64,000 nt of DNA from Prochlorococcus marinus str. MIT 0912 (GCF_027359595.1 NZ_CP114783.1:620001-684000), one strand, 5' to 3'; positions 39,737 through 49,164 are shown, counted from the first letter of the stretch. Numbers and translations are program-made. Notes: generated by a model not told the origin, from the letters alone.

Positions 39737-39809
39737 AAAAGAGCTTTTAGATGATCATGTATCAACATAAAGTAGATTAGTAATATTATTTCTTGCTTGC
39801 GGTGGAACC

Positions 39810-40805
39810 GTGACCAGTTTTATTACTGCAGTACAACCTGAGTCTACTAATCTCAAGCATGACACTAATAGACTCAGATTAATTAGCGGGACATCCAATA
39901 CAGCATTAGCCAAAGAAATTGCGACTTATATGGGGGTAACTAATGTTCCTCTAGTTTCAAAAAGGTTTGCGGATGGGGAGCTTTATGTTCAAATCCAGCA
40001 ATCAATTAGAGGATGTGATGTTTTTCTTATACAGCCAACATGTGCTCCTGTTAATGACAGCTTAATGGAGCTGATGATCATGGTGGATGCCTGCAAGAGA
40101 GCATCTGCTAGGCAAATTACAGCTGTAATTCCTTACTTTGGTTACGCCAGAGCGGACAGAAAGACTGCAGGTAGAGAGTCAATAACTGCGAAACTAACCG
40201 CAAATATTCTTGTCAAATCAGGCGTAGATAGAGTACTTGCAATGGATTTGCATTCGGCGCAAATCCAAGGTTATTTCGATATCCCCTGCGATCACATATA
40301 TGGTTCACCTGTTTTAGTTGATTATCTATCAACAATGAAACTTGATGAGATCGTAGTCGTCTCACCGGATGTAGGGGGTGTAGCCAGAGCAAGAGCTTTT
40401 GCTAAGCAAATGGAAGACTCACCTCTAGCCATTATTGACAAGCGTAGGTCCGGGCATAATGTTGCCGAAAGCCTCACAGTGATTGGGGAAGTCTCAGGTA
40501 AAACTGCAATATTGATTGATGACATGATTGACACTGGAGGTACGATTTGTGCCGGAGCTGAATTACTTAGGAAAGAGGGTGCAAAAAAAGTTATTGCATG
40601 TGCATCTCATGCGGTTTTCTCTCCACCTGCATATGAGAGACTTTCAAAAGAAGGTCTTTTTGAACAAGTTATTGTGACTAATAGTATTCCAGTACCGAAT
40701 AATTTAAATTTTCCACAATTAAAGGTCTTATCAGTTGCAAATATGCTTGGTGAAGCTATTTGGAGAATTCATGAAGAAAGTTCTGTTAGCTCAATGTTCA
40801 GATAA
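39810..40805 (+). CDS. prs: Ribose-phosphate pyrophosphokinase
   Basis: A 331-residue PRPP synthase. Blocks include RLISGTSNTALAKEIA, KRFADGELYVQI, PYFGYARADRKTAGRESITA, MDLHSAQIQGYFDIPCDH, VVSPDVGGVARARAFAK and the PRPP-binding AILIDDMIDTGGTI. It supplies PRPP for nucleotide, His and Trp synthesis. The GTG at 39810 is used as start, since it gives the usual short N-terminal extension. It ends 10 bases before the convergent pepN. Confidence 0.96.
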   Translation: MTSFITAVQPESTNLKHDTNRLRLISGTSNTALAKEIATYMGVTNVPLVSKRFADGELYVQIQQSIRGCDVFLIQPTCAPVNDSLMELMIMVDACKRASARQITAVIPYFGYARADRKTAGRESITAKLTANILVKSGVDRVLAMDLHSAQIQGYFDIPCDHIYGSPVLVDYLSTMKLDEIVVVSPDVGGVARARAFAKQMEDSPLAIIDKRRSGHNVAESLTVIGEVSGKTAILIDDMIDTGGTICAGAELLRKEGAKKVIACASHAVFSPPAYERLSKEGLFEQVIVTNSIPVPNNLNFPQLKVLSVANMLGEAIWRIHEESSVSSMFR

Positions 40806-40815
40806 TTAACTAAAT

Positions 40816-43437
40816 TTACTTCAAAATTAGTTCCACTACTTCTCTTGTATTTGAAGATATATTCGCTTGATTTAGTTTTAATATAGATTTATACATTCCT
40901 TCCTTATTCTTTTCTACATAAGTTTTCCATTTACTAAAAATTTTGACCATTCTTGAAGCCGTTATTGGATTGATTTTATCTACCTGTATTAATTTCTCAG
41001 CCATAAATAAATAACCTTCTCCATCAAGAGAATGAAATAACTCAATGTTTTTACTAAATCCTCCTAGAACAGCTCTTATTGAATTTGGGGCCTTCCAATC
41101 AAATTTAGAATGTGATAGTAATTTTTCAATACCATCAATTCCTTGCTTATTAGGTCTTGAAGCCTCATAAGCAAACCATGAATCTAAAACTACTGGATTA
41201 TCTTTCCAAAGGTTATAAAACAAATTAGAAGCTTTTTCAGTATTAACGTTATCAAGTGGCTTTAATGCACTCAAAGCTGTCCTTGAAATAGTCATTGAAT
41301 AATGACTTATTGATTCAACACAAGTCTTCTGAACGTTTTTATCGCCTGCAAGCGTTAAATAAGACCAAGCAATTCCTAAAAGTTTTCTTTCTCCTTTACC
41401 CATTGGCCATTCATGGCCAACCTTAACAAATAAATTTTTAGCTAGTATTCTCAGCTGCTGAAGAATTTCATTACCAATTAAAATTTGAAATTTTAATGAC
41501 TCTCTATAAATATTTATTGGATCCACTTTATTCAGTAAAGATTCCAATTCTGCGAAGCCAGGTATTGTTAATAGAGTTGCCAAGAAAAAAGGATCATTAA
41601 TTTCTAAAGAGTTTATGGATTGTTTAATTGCAGAAATAAACCTATCTTCCAATGATTGATTTGCTTTATTAAAAAGCCTAGTTCTAATTATTTCGCGCAT
41701 CAAATACTGACCGGAGTCCCACCTAGAAAAATAATCATTATCATTTAAGAAAAGGTAAAGATAATCATCTATAGTTAAATCAGATTCCCAAAGGACAGGT
41801 GAAGAAAAACCTCTAAAAAGTGATAAAACTGGAGCCTCTTTCTCACCTGGGGGAGTCTTAATTTGTAGACTCATTTTATTTTTATCTAAAACAAATAAAT
41901 TATCCTCAGCTATAGGTATAGAACCTTTTTTTCTACTATAACAAGAATAAAGAATTGGTATAACCATTTCAATATTTTTATTAGTTGTATCACAATCTAT
42001 TTTCTGCTCAAAAGAAACATTCAAAATTGAATTTTTTGAATCCCAAGATTGACTTATATAAACTTTTGGAGTACCTGCTTTATAATACCAATTAAGAAAT
42101 TTTGTTAAATCAAAAGGACAATTTATTTCTTCTAAATAAGCTCCTTTTATTAATGAATTAATGAAATCCTCTGTAGTAGCAGCGCTACCATCAAAAGTTT
42201 TAATATAGAGATTAATACCTTTAAAAAATTTTTCTTTGCCTAGCAATAGCTGAAGCATTCTTATCAACTCAGCACCTTTTTCATAGATTGTTGTTGTATA
42301 GAAATTATCAATATCTATATACTCTTTAGGCTTCACCGCATGTGAAGTAGGACTCTTATCTTCAGCAAATTGAAAATTCCTAAGAAATGAGACATCTTCT
42401 ATTCTTTTAAGTCCTGCACTATGAAGATCTGAAGTGAAAGATTGATCTCTAAAAACTGTCAAGCCTTCTTTTAATGAAAGCTGAAACCAATCTCGACATG
42501 TAATTCTATTCCCAGTCCAATTATGAAAATATTCGTGTGCTATTACACTTTCTATTCTCTCTAATTCATCATCAGTCGCGGTCTTTGAGTCAGCCAATAC
42601 CAACTTTGAATTGAAAATGTTTAGTCCCTTATTTTCCATTGCTCCCATATTAAAATGCCTAACGGCAACAATTTTATATTCATCTAAATCATATTCAAGG
42701 CCATAATTATCCTCATCCCATTTCATTGCTTTTTTTAGAGATATTACGGCATGTTTTGTATATTTTTCATCTCCTGGTTCCACATATATTTTAATATCAA
42801 TCGATCTTCCCGTATTTGTAAAATATATATCTGATACTGAATTTAATTTGCCAGCAACTAAAGCAAATAAATAGCATGGTTTTGGGAAAGGATCTTCCCA
42901 TATAATTTCATGTCTACGCTGATTATTCTTTAAATTACCTGAATTCTTTTCATTACCATTAGATAATAAAACAGGATATAACTCCCTGTCTGCCTCAATT
43001 CTTACTGTATACCTACTTAAGATATCTGGCCTATCAGGATGATAACAAATACTTCTAAACCCTTCAGCCTCACATTGTGTTGTTAGCATTCCTGAGCTTA
43101 AGTACAACCCTTCAAGTGATGTATTGCTAAAAGGGTCTATTTGAGATCTAATTTTTAATTGAAATTCTGACACAGGAGGAGTATCTATAATCAAACTTTC
43201 ATCAGAAATTGAATATTCTTCTAACTTCAATTCTTTTCCATTTATTGATATTGATAACAATTTAATTTGATTACCCTGAAGAATAAGCTTTGAAGATACT
43301 TTTTGCTTTGGCTTGATTATCATTGAAGATTGAACAACGACATACTCATCGCCAATATCAAAGTCCAGATATATACTTGGTATTAAATAAGGATATTCAG
43401 TATAGTCTGATAATTTAATAGATTTCTGAGCTGACAT
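40816..43437 (-). CDS. pepN: Aminopeptidase N (M1 family)
   Basis: An 873-residue zinc aminopeptidase. The substrate-anchoring GAMENKGLNIFNSK and the zinc site HEYFHNW...LKEGLTVFRD (near residues 300-320) are intact. The N-terminal beta domain and the long helical C-terminal region match the PepN type of Gram-negative bacteria. It would release N-terminal residues from peptides in the cytoplasm. Confidence 0.94.
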   Translation of the reverse strand: MSAQKSIKLSDYTEYPYLIPSIYLDFDIGDEYVVVQSSMIIKPKQKVSSKLILQGNQIKLLSISINGKELKLEEYSISDESLIIDTPPVSEFQLKIRSQIDPFSNTSLEGLYLSSGMLTTQCEAEGFRSICYHPDRPDILSRYTVRIEADRELYPVLLSNGNEKNSGNLKNNQRRHEIIWEDPFPKPCYLFALVAGKLNSVSDIYFTNTGRSIDIKIYVEPGDEKYTKHAVISLKKAMKWDEDNYGLEYDLDEYKIVAVRHFNMGAMENKGLNIFNSKLVLADSKTATDDELERIESVIAHEYFHNWTGNRITCRDWFQLSLKEGLTVFRDQSFTSDLHSAGLKRIEDVSFLRNFQFAEDKSPTSHAVKPKEYIDIDNFYTTTIYEKGAELIRMLQLLLGKEKFFKGINLYIKTFDGSAATTEDFINSLIKGAYLEEINCPFDLTKFLNWYYKAGTPKVYISQSWDSKNSILNVSFEQKIDCDTTNKNIEMVIPILYSCYSRKKGSIPIAEDNLFVLDKNKMSLQIKTPPGEKEAPVLSLFRGFSSPVLWESDLTIDDYLYLFLNDNDYFSRWDSGQYLMREIIRTRLFNKANQSLEDRFISAIKQSINSLEINDPFFLATLLTIPGFAELESLLNKVDPINIYRESLKFQILIGNEILQQLRILAKNLFVKVGHEWPMGKGERKLLGIAWSYLTLAGDKNVQKTCVESISHYSMTISRTALSALKPLDNVNTEKASNLFYNLWKDNPVVLDSWFAYEASRPNKQGIDGIEKLLSHSKFDWKAPNSIRAVLGGFSKNIELFHSLDGEGYLFMAEKLIQVDKINPITASRMVKIFSKWKTYVEKNKEGMYKSILKLNQANISSNTREVVELILK

Positions 43438-43464
43438 ATTAAATAATTTATTTAAAAATTAAAT

Positions 43465-43926
43465 CTATTTTTTTTGGTTTAATTGTTCAACCGTTTTTAA
43501 GAATTTCTTCTTATCCTCTTCTGGTACCATATCGGGACAATTTTTAATTGCACCATCAAGAAGTTGTAAAATCGCTCCATTATAAATATTTTTCTCTGGT
43601 ATTTTTTCTTTTCCTAATTCTTTAATAAGTCCCCCATGTCGACTTGAAATAAGCAATGCATAATTTTTTGCTGCCAAGGAAATAGCTTTAGGAAATTCAA
43701 CTTCAATCTGTCTTGCCATACACAGATAGCTAATTCCTATTTGTCTGTATAAAAAGATATCTTCATCACTAGCAGGTTTAAAATTAACTTCCTTTTTATC
43801 AGAGCTAGTTTTAATGGGGTTAGATTCTGACTTTATGGAGGAACTACAGCTTGATAAAAGTATTGAAGCGACAAAAAAAGACATAGCCAAGATTGTTTTT
43901 CTTGGAGATTTTTTCATTTTTCTCAA
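43465..43926 (-). CDS. Putative lipoprotein, function unknown
   Basis: A 153-residue protein with a basic start (MRKMKKSPRK), a hydrophobic core and a lipobox (LLSSC, Cys near residue 27), then a Ser/Lys linker and a helical domain with two more Cys (YLCMARQI, KNCPDMVP). It lies 27 bases upstream of pepN on the same strand and may be co-transcribed. No family recognised. Confidence 0.65.
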   Translation of the reverse strand: MRKMKKSPRKTILAMSFFVASILLSSCSSSIKSESNPIKTSSDKKEVNFKPASDEDIFLYRQIGISYLCMARQIEVEFPKAISLAAKNYALLISSRHGGLIKELGKEKIPEKNIYNGAILQLLDGAIKNCPDMVPEEDKKKFLKTVEQLNQKK

Positions 43927-44043
43927 GTGATTTTAGCCAATAAAAAAAATCTTATTCAGCAAAAAATTTACTAAAAATTCTTCACTTGCAAATTAAATAT
44001 ATAATATACATTAAGGTCCATCAAAATAGATTTTCTAAACTTG

Positions 44044-44601
44044 TCAGTTGGGATTCTTAATCCTTATTTCATGGTGATTTTCGACTATTTTCAACTTATC
44101 ATTAAACCAACTATAAATAGTTCTAGATCTAAATTTATCTTGGTCTATTAAGCGAGTGTGTTCTAATACGTGCCAATTATCGTAATTTGACTCAAATATC
44201 AATTCGTGTTCATCAACTTGCCTAATGTTGGAAATAGCTGAGGAATCAGATAAATAAGAACAATCACGTATTAGTTGATGACCTTGAAGTCGAGCAGTTA
44301 TTTCTCCTTCGCTTTTATAGGTTGGTCTTTTGATAAAAAAATCATTTTCATCCTCGCACCACCACTTAAACCGATAACTTTCAAATTCCGAATCACTTTG
44401 AATTAACCTGCTGACATTTATGTACATCTCCAAGTTAATAGCCTTTTCTTCATCAAAAAAATATTGTCTTTTAGAATGCCAAATACCAATATTACGACCA
44501 AACCATCGCCTTAAATTACTATCAAAGTCAATCCTAAGTCTATCAATACCTACTGAAGAACTTCTATTTCTTCCAATACCAGATGAATGAGAAATAGCCA
44601 T
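44044..44601 (-). CDS. Putative phycobiliprotein-lyase-like (CpcS/CpeS-type lipocalin) protein
   Basis: A 185-residue protein. The middle (RNIGIWHSKRQYFF then INLEMYINV) and the C-terminal run of strands (EHELIFESNYDNWHVLEHTRLIDQDKFRSRTIYSWF, ending VENHHEIRI) resemble the beta-barrel of CpcS/CpeS bilin lyases. Prochlorococcus has lost phycobilisomes but often keeps a few such genes. The match is by pattern only and may be wrong; an unrelated lipocalin-like protein is possible. It is divergent from sasA. Confidence 0.5.
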   Translation of the reverse strand: MAISHSSGIGRNRSSSVGIDRLRIDFDSNLRRWFGRNIGIWHSKRQYFFDEEKAINLEMYINVSRLIQSDSEFESYRFKWWCEDENDFFIKRPTYKSEGEITARLQGHQLIRDCSYLSDSSAISNIRQVDEHELIFESNYDNWHVLEHTRLIDQDKFRSRTIYSWFNDKLKIVENHHEIRIKNPN

Positions 44602-44696
44602 TTCCTGGAACTAAGAGATTTAAGAAGTATTCACTTAATTATTAGCTAATACCTAAAACGAGTCTCATTACCTTAAGGTATGCGTAATTATTTAGA

Positions 44697-45854
44697 TTGC
44701 TCGACACTGTGGATAGTGCCGAAGCTAACGATAGACGGCAGTTAAAACTGTTGCTTGTGGCATCTCGCCACCATCTCACAAGGAGAGATATTCTTTCGTT
44801 AATAGAATTTTTGGAAAAAGAAGATTGTGGGTTTGACGTTGTTTTAGAATTCTCAGATCCTTCTGATAACCCTGAATTACTAGAGCTATATAGATTAGTA
44901 GCTCTTCCTGCACTAATAAAATTAGAACCTTCACCTAAACAGATTTTTGCTGGGACTTCTATCTTTTCACAGGTTAAAACTTGGGTTCCAAGATGGCAAC
45001 ATGAAGGGCTAATTAACGGAGTAGGAATAAATCTTAGAGCTAAAACGATTGAATCAGATCAAACCCAAAGAGAACTTCTTCTTGAGGATGATCTTCTAGT
45101 TCTTCGACAAGAAAACGAAGCACTCACAAAAAAAATACATTCGCAAGAAAGTCTCCTAAGAATGGTTGCTCATGAATTAAGGACTCCATTAACGGCAGCT
45201 GGCTTAGCTCTTCAAAGTCAAAAACTCGGACAAATCACTATGTCTAAATTTCAAGAGGTCTTAAAAAGAAGGCTAGAAGAAATTGAACTACTCTCAAAAG
45301 ACTTGTTAGAAGTTGGAAGTACTAGATGGGAAACTTTGTTTAACCCTCAAAAAGTTGATCTCGCTAATATTGCTGCTGAAGCAATACTCGAGCTTGAGAA
45401 GCTATGGCTCAACCGCAAAATAAAAATAAATACAGACATACCATCTGATTTACCCTCTGTTTTCGCAGATCAACGAAGAATGATGCAAGTTTTGTTAAAC
45501 CTCATAGAAAATGCTTTGAAATTTTCCGAAGACAAAGGTGAAATTTTTATAACAATGCTTCACAGAACAAATCAATGGGTTGAAGTAATAGTTCGAGATA
45601 ATGGACCTGGAATTCCCCCAGAAGAACAACAAAGAATATTTGTTGATCGAGTCAGACTTCCACAAACTTCTCAAGAGACAATCGGCTTTGGCATTGGTCT
45701 TTCAGTTTGCAGAAGAATTGTTGAAGTCCATGGTGGAAAGATCTGGGTGGTTTCTAAACCAACTGAAGGCGCATGTTTCTACTTCACCGTTCCCGTATGG
45801 CGTGGCCAAAATAAGGATCAAGAAGCCTTGACGAGTGGCAAGGTTGGCCCGTAA
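44697..45854 (+). CDS. sasA: Circadian sensor histidine kinase SasA
   Basis: A 385-residue kinase. The N-terminal KaiB-like thioredoxin-fold domain (about 15-105, [28 protein letters not shown]) binds KaiC; then come a coiled-coil region and the H box [18 protein letters not shown] with H159, and the ATPase with N, G1 and G2 boxes ([50 protein letters not shown]). SasA passes the clock signal to RpaA. The start is TTG 44697; GTG 44709 is an alternative. No kai gene is in the window. Confidence 0.92.
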   Translation: MLDTVDSAEANDRRQLKLLLVASRHHLTRRDILSLIEFLEKEDCGFDVVLEFSDPSDNPELLELYRLVALPALIKLEPSPKQIFAGTSIFSQVKTWVPRWQHEGLINGVGINLRAKTIESDQTQRELLLEDDLLVLRQENEALTKKIHSQESLLRMVAHELRTPLTAAGLALQSQKLGQITMSKFQEVLKRRLEEIELLSKDLLEVGSTRWETLFNPQKVDLANIAAEAILELEKLWLNRKIKINTDIPSDLPSVFADQRRMMQVLLNLIENALKFSEDKGEIFITMLHRTNQWVEVIVRDNGPGIPPEEQQRIFVDRVRLPQTSQETIGFGIGLSVCRRIVEVHGGKIWVVSKPTEGACFYFTVPVWRGQNKDQEALTSGKVGP

Positions 45855-45863
45855 CTTTCAAAT

Positions 45864-45897
45864 GTGATAACAATTACTTATTGAGTGATTTATCACT
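45864..45897 (+). repeat. Two overlapping inverted repeats between sasA and tRNA-Glu
   Basis: GTGATAA (45864-45870) can pair with TTATCAC (45890-45896). Alternatively AGTGA (45884-45888) pairs with TCACT (45893-45897) over a TTTA loop; within the 14-base palindrome at 45884-45897 the arms are AGTGAT and ATCACT. The two foldings exclude each other. The structure sits 6 bases before the tRNA. It might end sasA transcription or help tRNA processing. No T-run follows. Confidence 0.35.
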
Positions 45898-45903
45898 TCA
45901 CCC

Positions 45904-45976
45904 GGCCCCATCGTCTAGAGGCCTAGGACACCTCCCTTTCACGGAGGCGACAGGGGTTCGAATCCCCTTGGGGCTA
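45904..45976 (+). tRNA. trnE: tRNA-Glu (anticodon TTC)
   Basis: A 73-nt tRNA. The acceptor arm GGCCCCA pairs with TGGGGCT (closing G-T wobble), the D-arm starts GTC, the anticodon arm is CCTCC-CTTTCAC-GGAGG with anticodon TTC, and the T-arm has GTTCGAAT. The 3' CCA is not encoded. Sequence matches typical bacterial tRNA-Glu. In cyanobacteria this tRNA also feeds tetrapyrrole (chlorophyll) synthesis through glutamyl-tRNA reductase. Confidence 0.97.
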
Positions 45977-46289
45977 TAAATAAAATGTATTTAAACCTTA
46001 CTTATTGGGCAATTCCCTATTGAAGTTTTTTTTACAGCTTTAATTTACTGGTAATCACGTCTTTATATAAATGTTTGACCAATGGAACATCAAATAAGAC
46101 AAACATAGAAAAAAAATATTCAGTTAATAAAAAAAGCACAAACACTAAAAACCCCTTTAGATAACTCGATCTGAGTAAAGAATTATCTTGTGACGGTCTA
46201 AAAAGATGAACTAATAAATTAGCAATATCAAGATAAAAGAGCTAAATGTAACCTCTTCTTGGTAATCTCACGTTCTAATTTAAGTTTTT
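45977..46289. other. 313-base AT-rich gap between tRNA-Glu and petH
   Basis: No gene seen. A T8 run (46027-46034) about 50 bases after the tRNA could belong to its terminator, but the preceding GGG/CCC pairing is weak. The rest presumably carries the petH promoter and leader; I cannot name a convincing -35/-10 pair. Confidence 0.4.
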
Positions 46290-47435
46290 ATGGCTTACTC
46301 AGAGACAAAGGTAGTTATTGGTGGTCTTGCACATATTCCTATCATAATTGGTTTTTTCTACCTAATACGCAGGCAATATTCTTTTGGTGCAATGCTGAGG
46401 ACTGGCAAGAATGCTTTTAGCGAAAAAGTTACAGCTACTTCTAAAAAAACCGCTGCACCTGCTAAAGCTGCCGCACCTGCTAAAGCTGCCCCACCTGCTA
46501 AAGCTGCCGCACCTGCTAAAGCTGCTGTACCTGCAAAGAAACCTCATGCAGATGTACCAGTTAATACCTACAAACCAAAAGCACCTTTCACAGGGACAGT
46601 AACTGAAAATTATTCAGCACTCAAAGAAGGAGCTATAGGGAAAGTTCAACACATAACTTTTGATTTATCTGGAGGAGATCCTGATTTCAAATATGTTGAA
46701 GGTCAAAGTTGCGGAATACTTGCAGCAGGTGAAGACGCAAAAGGTAAGCCACACAGACCAAGACTTTATTCAATCGCAAGCACAAGATATGGCGATAACT
46801 TTGCAGGTAACACACTCTCATTATGTGTTCGCCAACTTCAGTACGAAAAAGATGGTGAAACAATAAATGGTGTTTGCTCTACCTATTTGTGCAATTTATC
46901 CCCGGGAGATAAAGTCAAAATTAGTGGACCTGTAGGGAAAGAGATGCTTCTTCCAGAGGAAGAAGATTCAAACATAATAATGCTTGCTACAGGTACTGGG
47001 ATAGCTCCAATGAGAGCTTATTTAAGAAGGATGTTTGAACCTACTGAAATTGAAAAACATAAGTGGAATTTCAAAGGCAAAGCTTGGCTATTCATGGGTG
47101 CACCAAAAACAGCCAATCTTCTCTACGATGCAGATTTTGAACACTACAAATCTAAATTCCCTGAGAATCTTAGATACACTAAAGCAATCAGCAGAGAACA
47201 ACAGAATTCAAAGGGAGGAAGAATGTATATTCAAGACAGGGTTCTTGAACACGCGGAAGAAATATTCAATATGATTGAAAATCCTAAAACTCATATTTAT
47301 TTATGTGGCTTAAAAGGAATGGAGCCAGGTATAGATGAAGCAATGACAACTGCAGCAGCTGCGAAAGGTCTAGACTGGTCAGAACTTAGACCTAAACTTA
47401 GAAAAGCTGGTAGATGGCATGCTGAGACTTATTAA
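46290..47435 (+). CDS. petH: Ferredoxin-NADP+ reductase PetH with membrane-anchor/AKP-repeat N-terminus
   Basis: A 381-residue FNR, the last step of linear photosynthetic electron flow. FAD binding (RPRLYSIAS), NADP binding (IMLATGTGIAPMRAYLRRMF) and the C-terminal Tyr (WHAETY) are intact. The N-terminus differs from phycobilisome-bound FNR: instead of a CpcD-like domain it has a hydrophobic segment (about residues 8-26) and a linker of six-residue Ala/Pro/Lys repeats (about 56-83). This suggests direct anchoring to the thylakoid. It is followed by zwf. Confidence 0.93.
   Translation: MAYSETKVVIGGLAHIPIIIGFFYLIRRQYSFGAMLRTGKNAFSEKVTATSKKTAAPAKAAAPAKAAPPAKAAAPAKAAVPAKKPHADVPVNTYKPKAPFTGTVTENYSALKEGAIGKVQHITFDLSGGDPDFKYVEGQSCGILAAGEDAKGKPHRPRLYSIASTRYGDNFAGNTLSLCVRQLQYEKDGETINGVCSTYLCNLSPGDKVKISGPVGKEMLLPEEEDSNIIMLATGTGIAPMRAYLRRMFEPTEIEKHKWNFKGKAWLFMGAPKTANLLYDADFEHYKSKFPENLRYTKAISREQQNSKGGRMYIQDRVLEHAEEIFNMIENPKTHIYLCGLKGMEPGIDEAMTTAAAAKGLDWSELRPKLRKAGRWHAETY
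46455..46526 (+). repeat. Tandem 18-base repeat within petH
   Basis: Four near-identical copies of the 18-base unit (G/C)CACCTGCTAAAGCTGCC at 46455, 46473, 46491 and 46509, with a partial fifth copy after. Each encodes A/P-P-A-K-A-A. The near identity at DNA level suggests recent slippage and variable copy number between strains. Confidence 0.85.
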
Positions 47436-47476
47436 AAAAACAAGAAAGTCTGGAAAGCGATAATTATTAATTAATT

Positions 47477-47493
47477 TAGAAAAAATTTTTCTA
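47477..47493. repeat. 17-base AT palindrome between petH and zwf
   Basis: TAGAAAAA and TTTTTCTA flank one central A. It lies 41 bases after the petH stop. It could be a weak terminator for either strand, but it has almost no G/C pairs, so this is tentative. Confidence 0.25.
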
Positions 47494-47603
47494 TATTTAA
47501 AGAATAAATTTCAACTTTGTTTTTGACATACGACCAGATAAAGGCGGAATGATCAGAAGCAATTTGGATTATATTTTTCATCTAATTGGCAAGGAATTTA
47601 TCA

Positions 47604-49127
47604 ATGAGCATGCCAGTAACAAACCCATTGAGGGTAGGTCTTCGCCAAGAGAGAGTAGTTCCTCCTCAATGTCTGGTTATTTTTGGTGCCTCAGGGGATC
47701 TAACGCACAGGAAACTTGTTCCTGCGTTATTTGAGCTTTTTAAGCAAAGAAGATTACCAAGTGAATTTGCAGTTTTAGGCTGTGCAAGAAGAGCATGGAC
47801 AGATGAAATATTTAAAGAAAAAATGGAAGAAGCTCTTTCTTCTCAAATAGCAGAAAGTCCAAAGGAATGGGAACTATTTTCTCAAAATCTTTTCTATGAA
47901 CCTGTAGACCTGCAGCAACCAGAACACCTCGTAAAGCTTGGGGAGAGACTTGAAATAATTGATAAGTCAAGAGCAACTCATGGCCACCGAACCTTTTACC
48001 TTTCAGTATCTCCCAAATTCTATGGAAGTGGATGTAGAGCTTTAGCTGCCGCAGGATTATTAAAAGATCCAAAACGTAGCAGAGTTGTAATTGAAAAACC
48101 ATTTGGAAGAGACTTCAATAGCGCTCAGTCTCTTAATTCTCTCGTTCAAGGTTGTGCTCAAGAAACTCAAATATTTCGAATAGATCATTATTTAGGAAAA
48201 GAAACCGTTCAAAATATTCTTGTTCTCAGATTTGCAAACACTATTTTTGAGCCTATTTGGAATAGAAATTATATATCCAGTGTTCAAATTACCAGTTCTG
48301 AAACAGTTGGAGTTGAAGATAGAGCTGGATACTACGAATCCTCTGGAGCATTAAGAGATATGGTTCAAAACCACCTGACTCAAATGCTTGCTCTAACAGC
48401 AATGGAACCACCTGGACATTTTGATCCAGAAGCCATAAGGAATGAGAAAGCCAAAGTTCTTCAGGCAGTAAAGCTTGCTAATGAAGAAAAACCTTGGGAA
48501 TGTTGCGTTAGGGGACAGTACTCAAAAGGAGGTAGCGAGGAAGATCCACTACTTGGATATAGAGAAGAACCAGGTGTTAATCCAAACAGCACAACCGAAA
48601 CATATGTAGCTATGAAACTTTTCATAGATAATTGGAGATGGCAAGGAGTGCCTTTTTACGTAAGGACAGGGAAACGATTAGCCAAAAGACTTAGCGAGGT
48701 TGTTCTAACATTTAGAGAAGCTCCTGTTCACCTATTTGATGCAGCAGGAGGATGTCCAACGTCAAACCAATTAATTCTTAGGATTCAACCAAACGAAGGA
48801 GCTGAATTTAGTTTTGAGGTTAAATCACCAGGGTCTGGGATGAGAAGTAGACCTGTAAATATGGAGTTTTCTTATGACGAATCCTTTGGCGAGCCATCTG
48901 ATGAAGGTTATGTAAGACTCCTTGCTGATGCAATGCTTGGAGATCCAACATTGTTTACTCGAAGCGATGAAGTAGAGGCTGCTTGGCGTCTTTATACCCC
49001 TCTACTAGAGAAGATTGAGGATTCTCCCTGGGAATTACCTGTTTATCAATATGAATCAAGGACATGGGGGCCTACTGAATCGGACTTACTTATTGGGAAA
49101 GATCAGCTTCTATGGAGAAGACCTTAA
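47604..49127 (+). CDS. zwf: Glucose-6-phosphate 1-dehydrogenase
   Basis: A 507-residue enzyme of the oxidative pentose phosphate pathway. NADP-binding GASGDLTHRKLVPALF, the catalytic RIDHYLGKETVQNILVLRFAN and PFYVRTGKRLAKR are present. An in-frame TTG at 47586 exists, but the ATG at 47604 is the likely start (MSMPVTNPLRVGL). In cyanobacteria its activity depends on OpcA, encoded next, 37 bases downstream. The pathway supplies NADPH at night. Confidence 0.96.
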   Translation: MSMPVTNPLRVGLRQERVVPPQCLVIFGASGDLTHRKLVPALFELFKQRRLPSEFAVLGCARRAWTDEIFKEKMEEALSSQIAESPKEWELFSQNLFYEPVDLQQPEHLVKLGERLEIIDKSRATHGHRTFYLSVSPKFYGSGCRALAAAGLLKDPKRSRVVIEKPFGRDFNSAQSLNSLVQGCAQETQIFRIDHYLGKETVQNILVLRFANTIFEPIWNRNYISSVQITSSETVGVEDRAGYYESSGALRDMVQNHLTQMLALTAMEPPGHFDPEAIRNEKAKVLQAVKLANEEKPWECCVRGQYSKGGSEEDPLLGYREEPGVNPNSTTETYVAMKLFIDNWRWQGVPFYVRTGKRLAKRLSEVVLTFREAPVHLFDAAGGCPTSNQLILRIQPNEGAEFSFEVKSPGSGMRSRPVNMEFSYDESFGEPSDEGYVRLLADAMLGDPTLFTRSDEVEAAWRLYTPLLEKIEDSPWELPVYQYESRTWGPTESDLLIGKDQLLWRRP

Positions 49128-49164
49128 AGAAATTAAATCTAAATCTTTTATTCGAAACAAATTA

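Larger units (their letters stand above)
39187..39809. other. 623-base AT-rich intergenic region between malQ and prs
   Basis: No clear protein gene. It holds a short hairpin AATGG-ATT-CCATT (39250-39262) just upstream of malQ, a 7-base inverted repeat AATCAAG...CTTGATT with an 11-base loop (39539-39563), and two overlapping small ORFs with Shine-Dalgarno-like sites at 39619 and 39644. It presumably carries the malQ and prs promoters and perhaps a small RNA. Nothing matches a known RNA family by eye. Confidence 0.5.

Noticed and set aside
46362-46547. Repetitive 61-residue minus frame and 63-residue plus frame over the petH linker
   Set aside because: Both are other-frame readings of the 18-base petH repeat, not separate genes.
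49015-49164. Upstream extension of opcA into zwf
   Set aside because: The frame is open upstream, but the 50 extra residues overlap the conserved zwf end and do not look like OpcA. ATG 49165 fits the family start.
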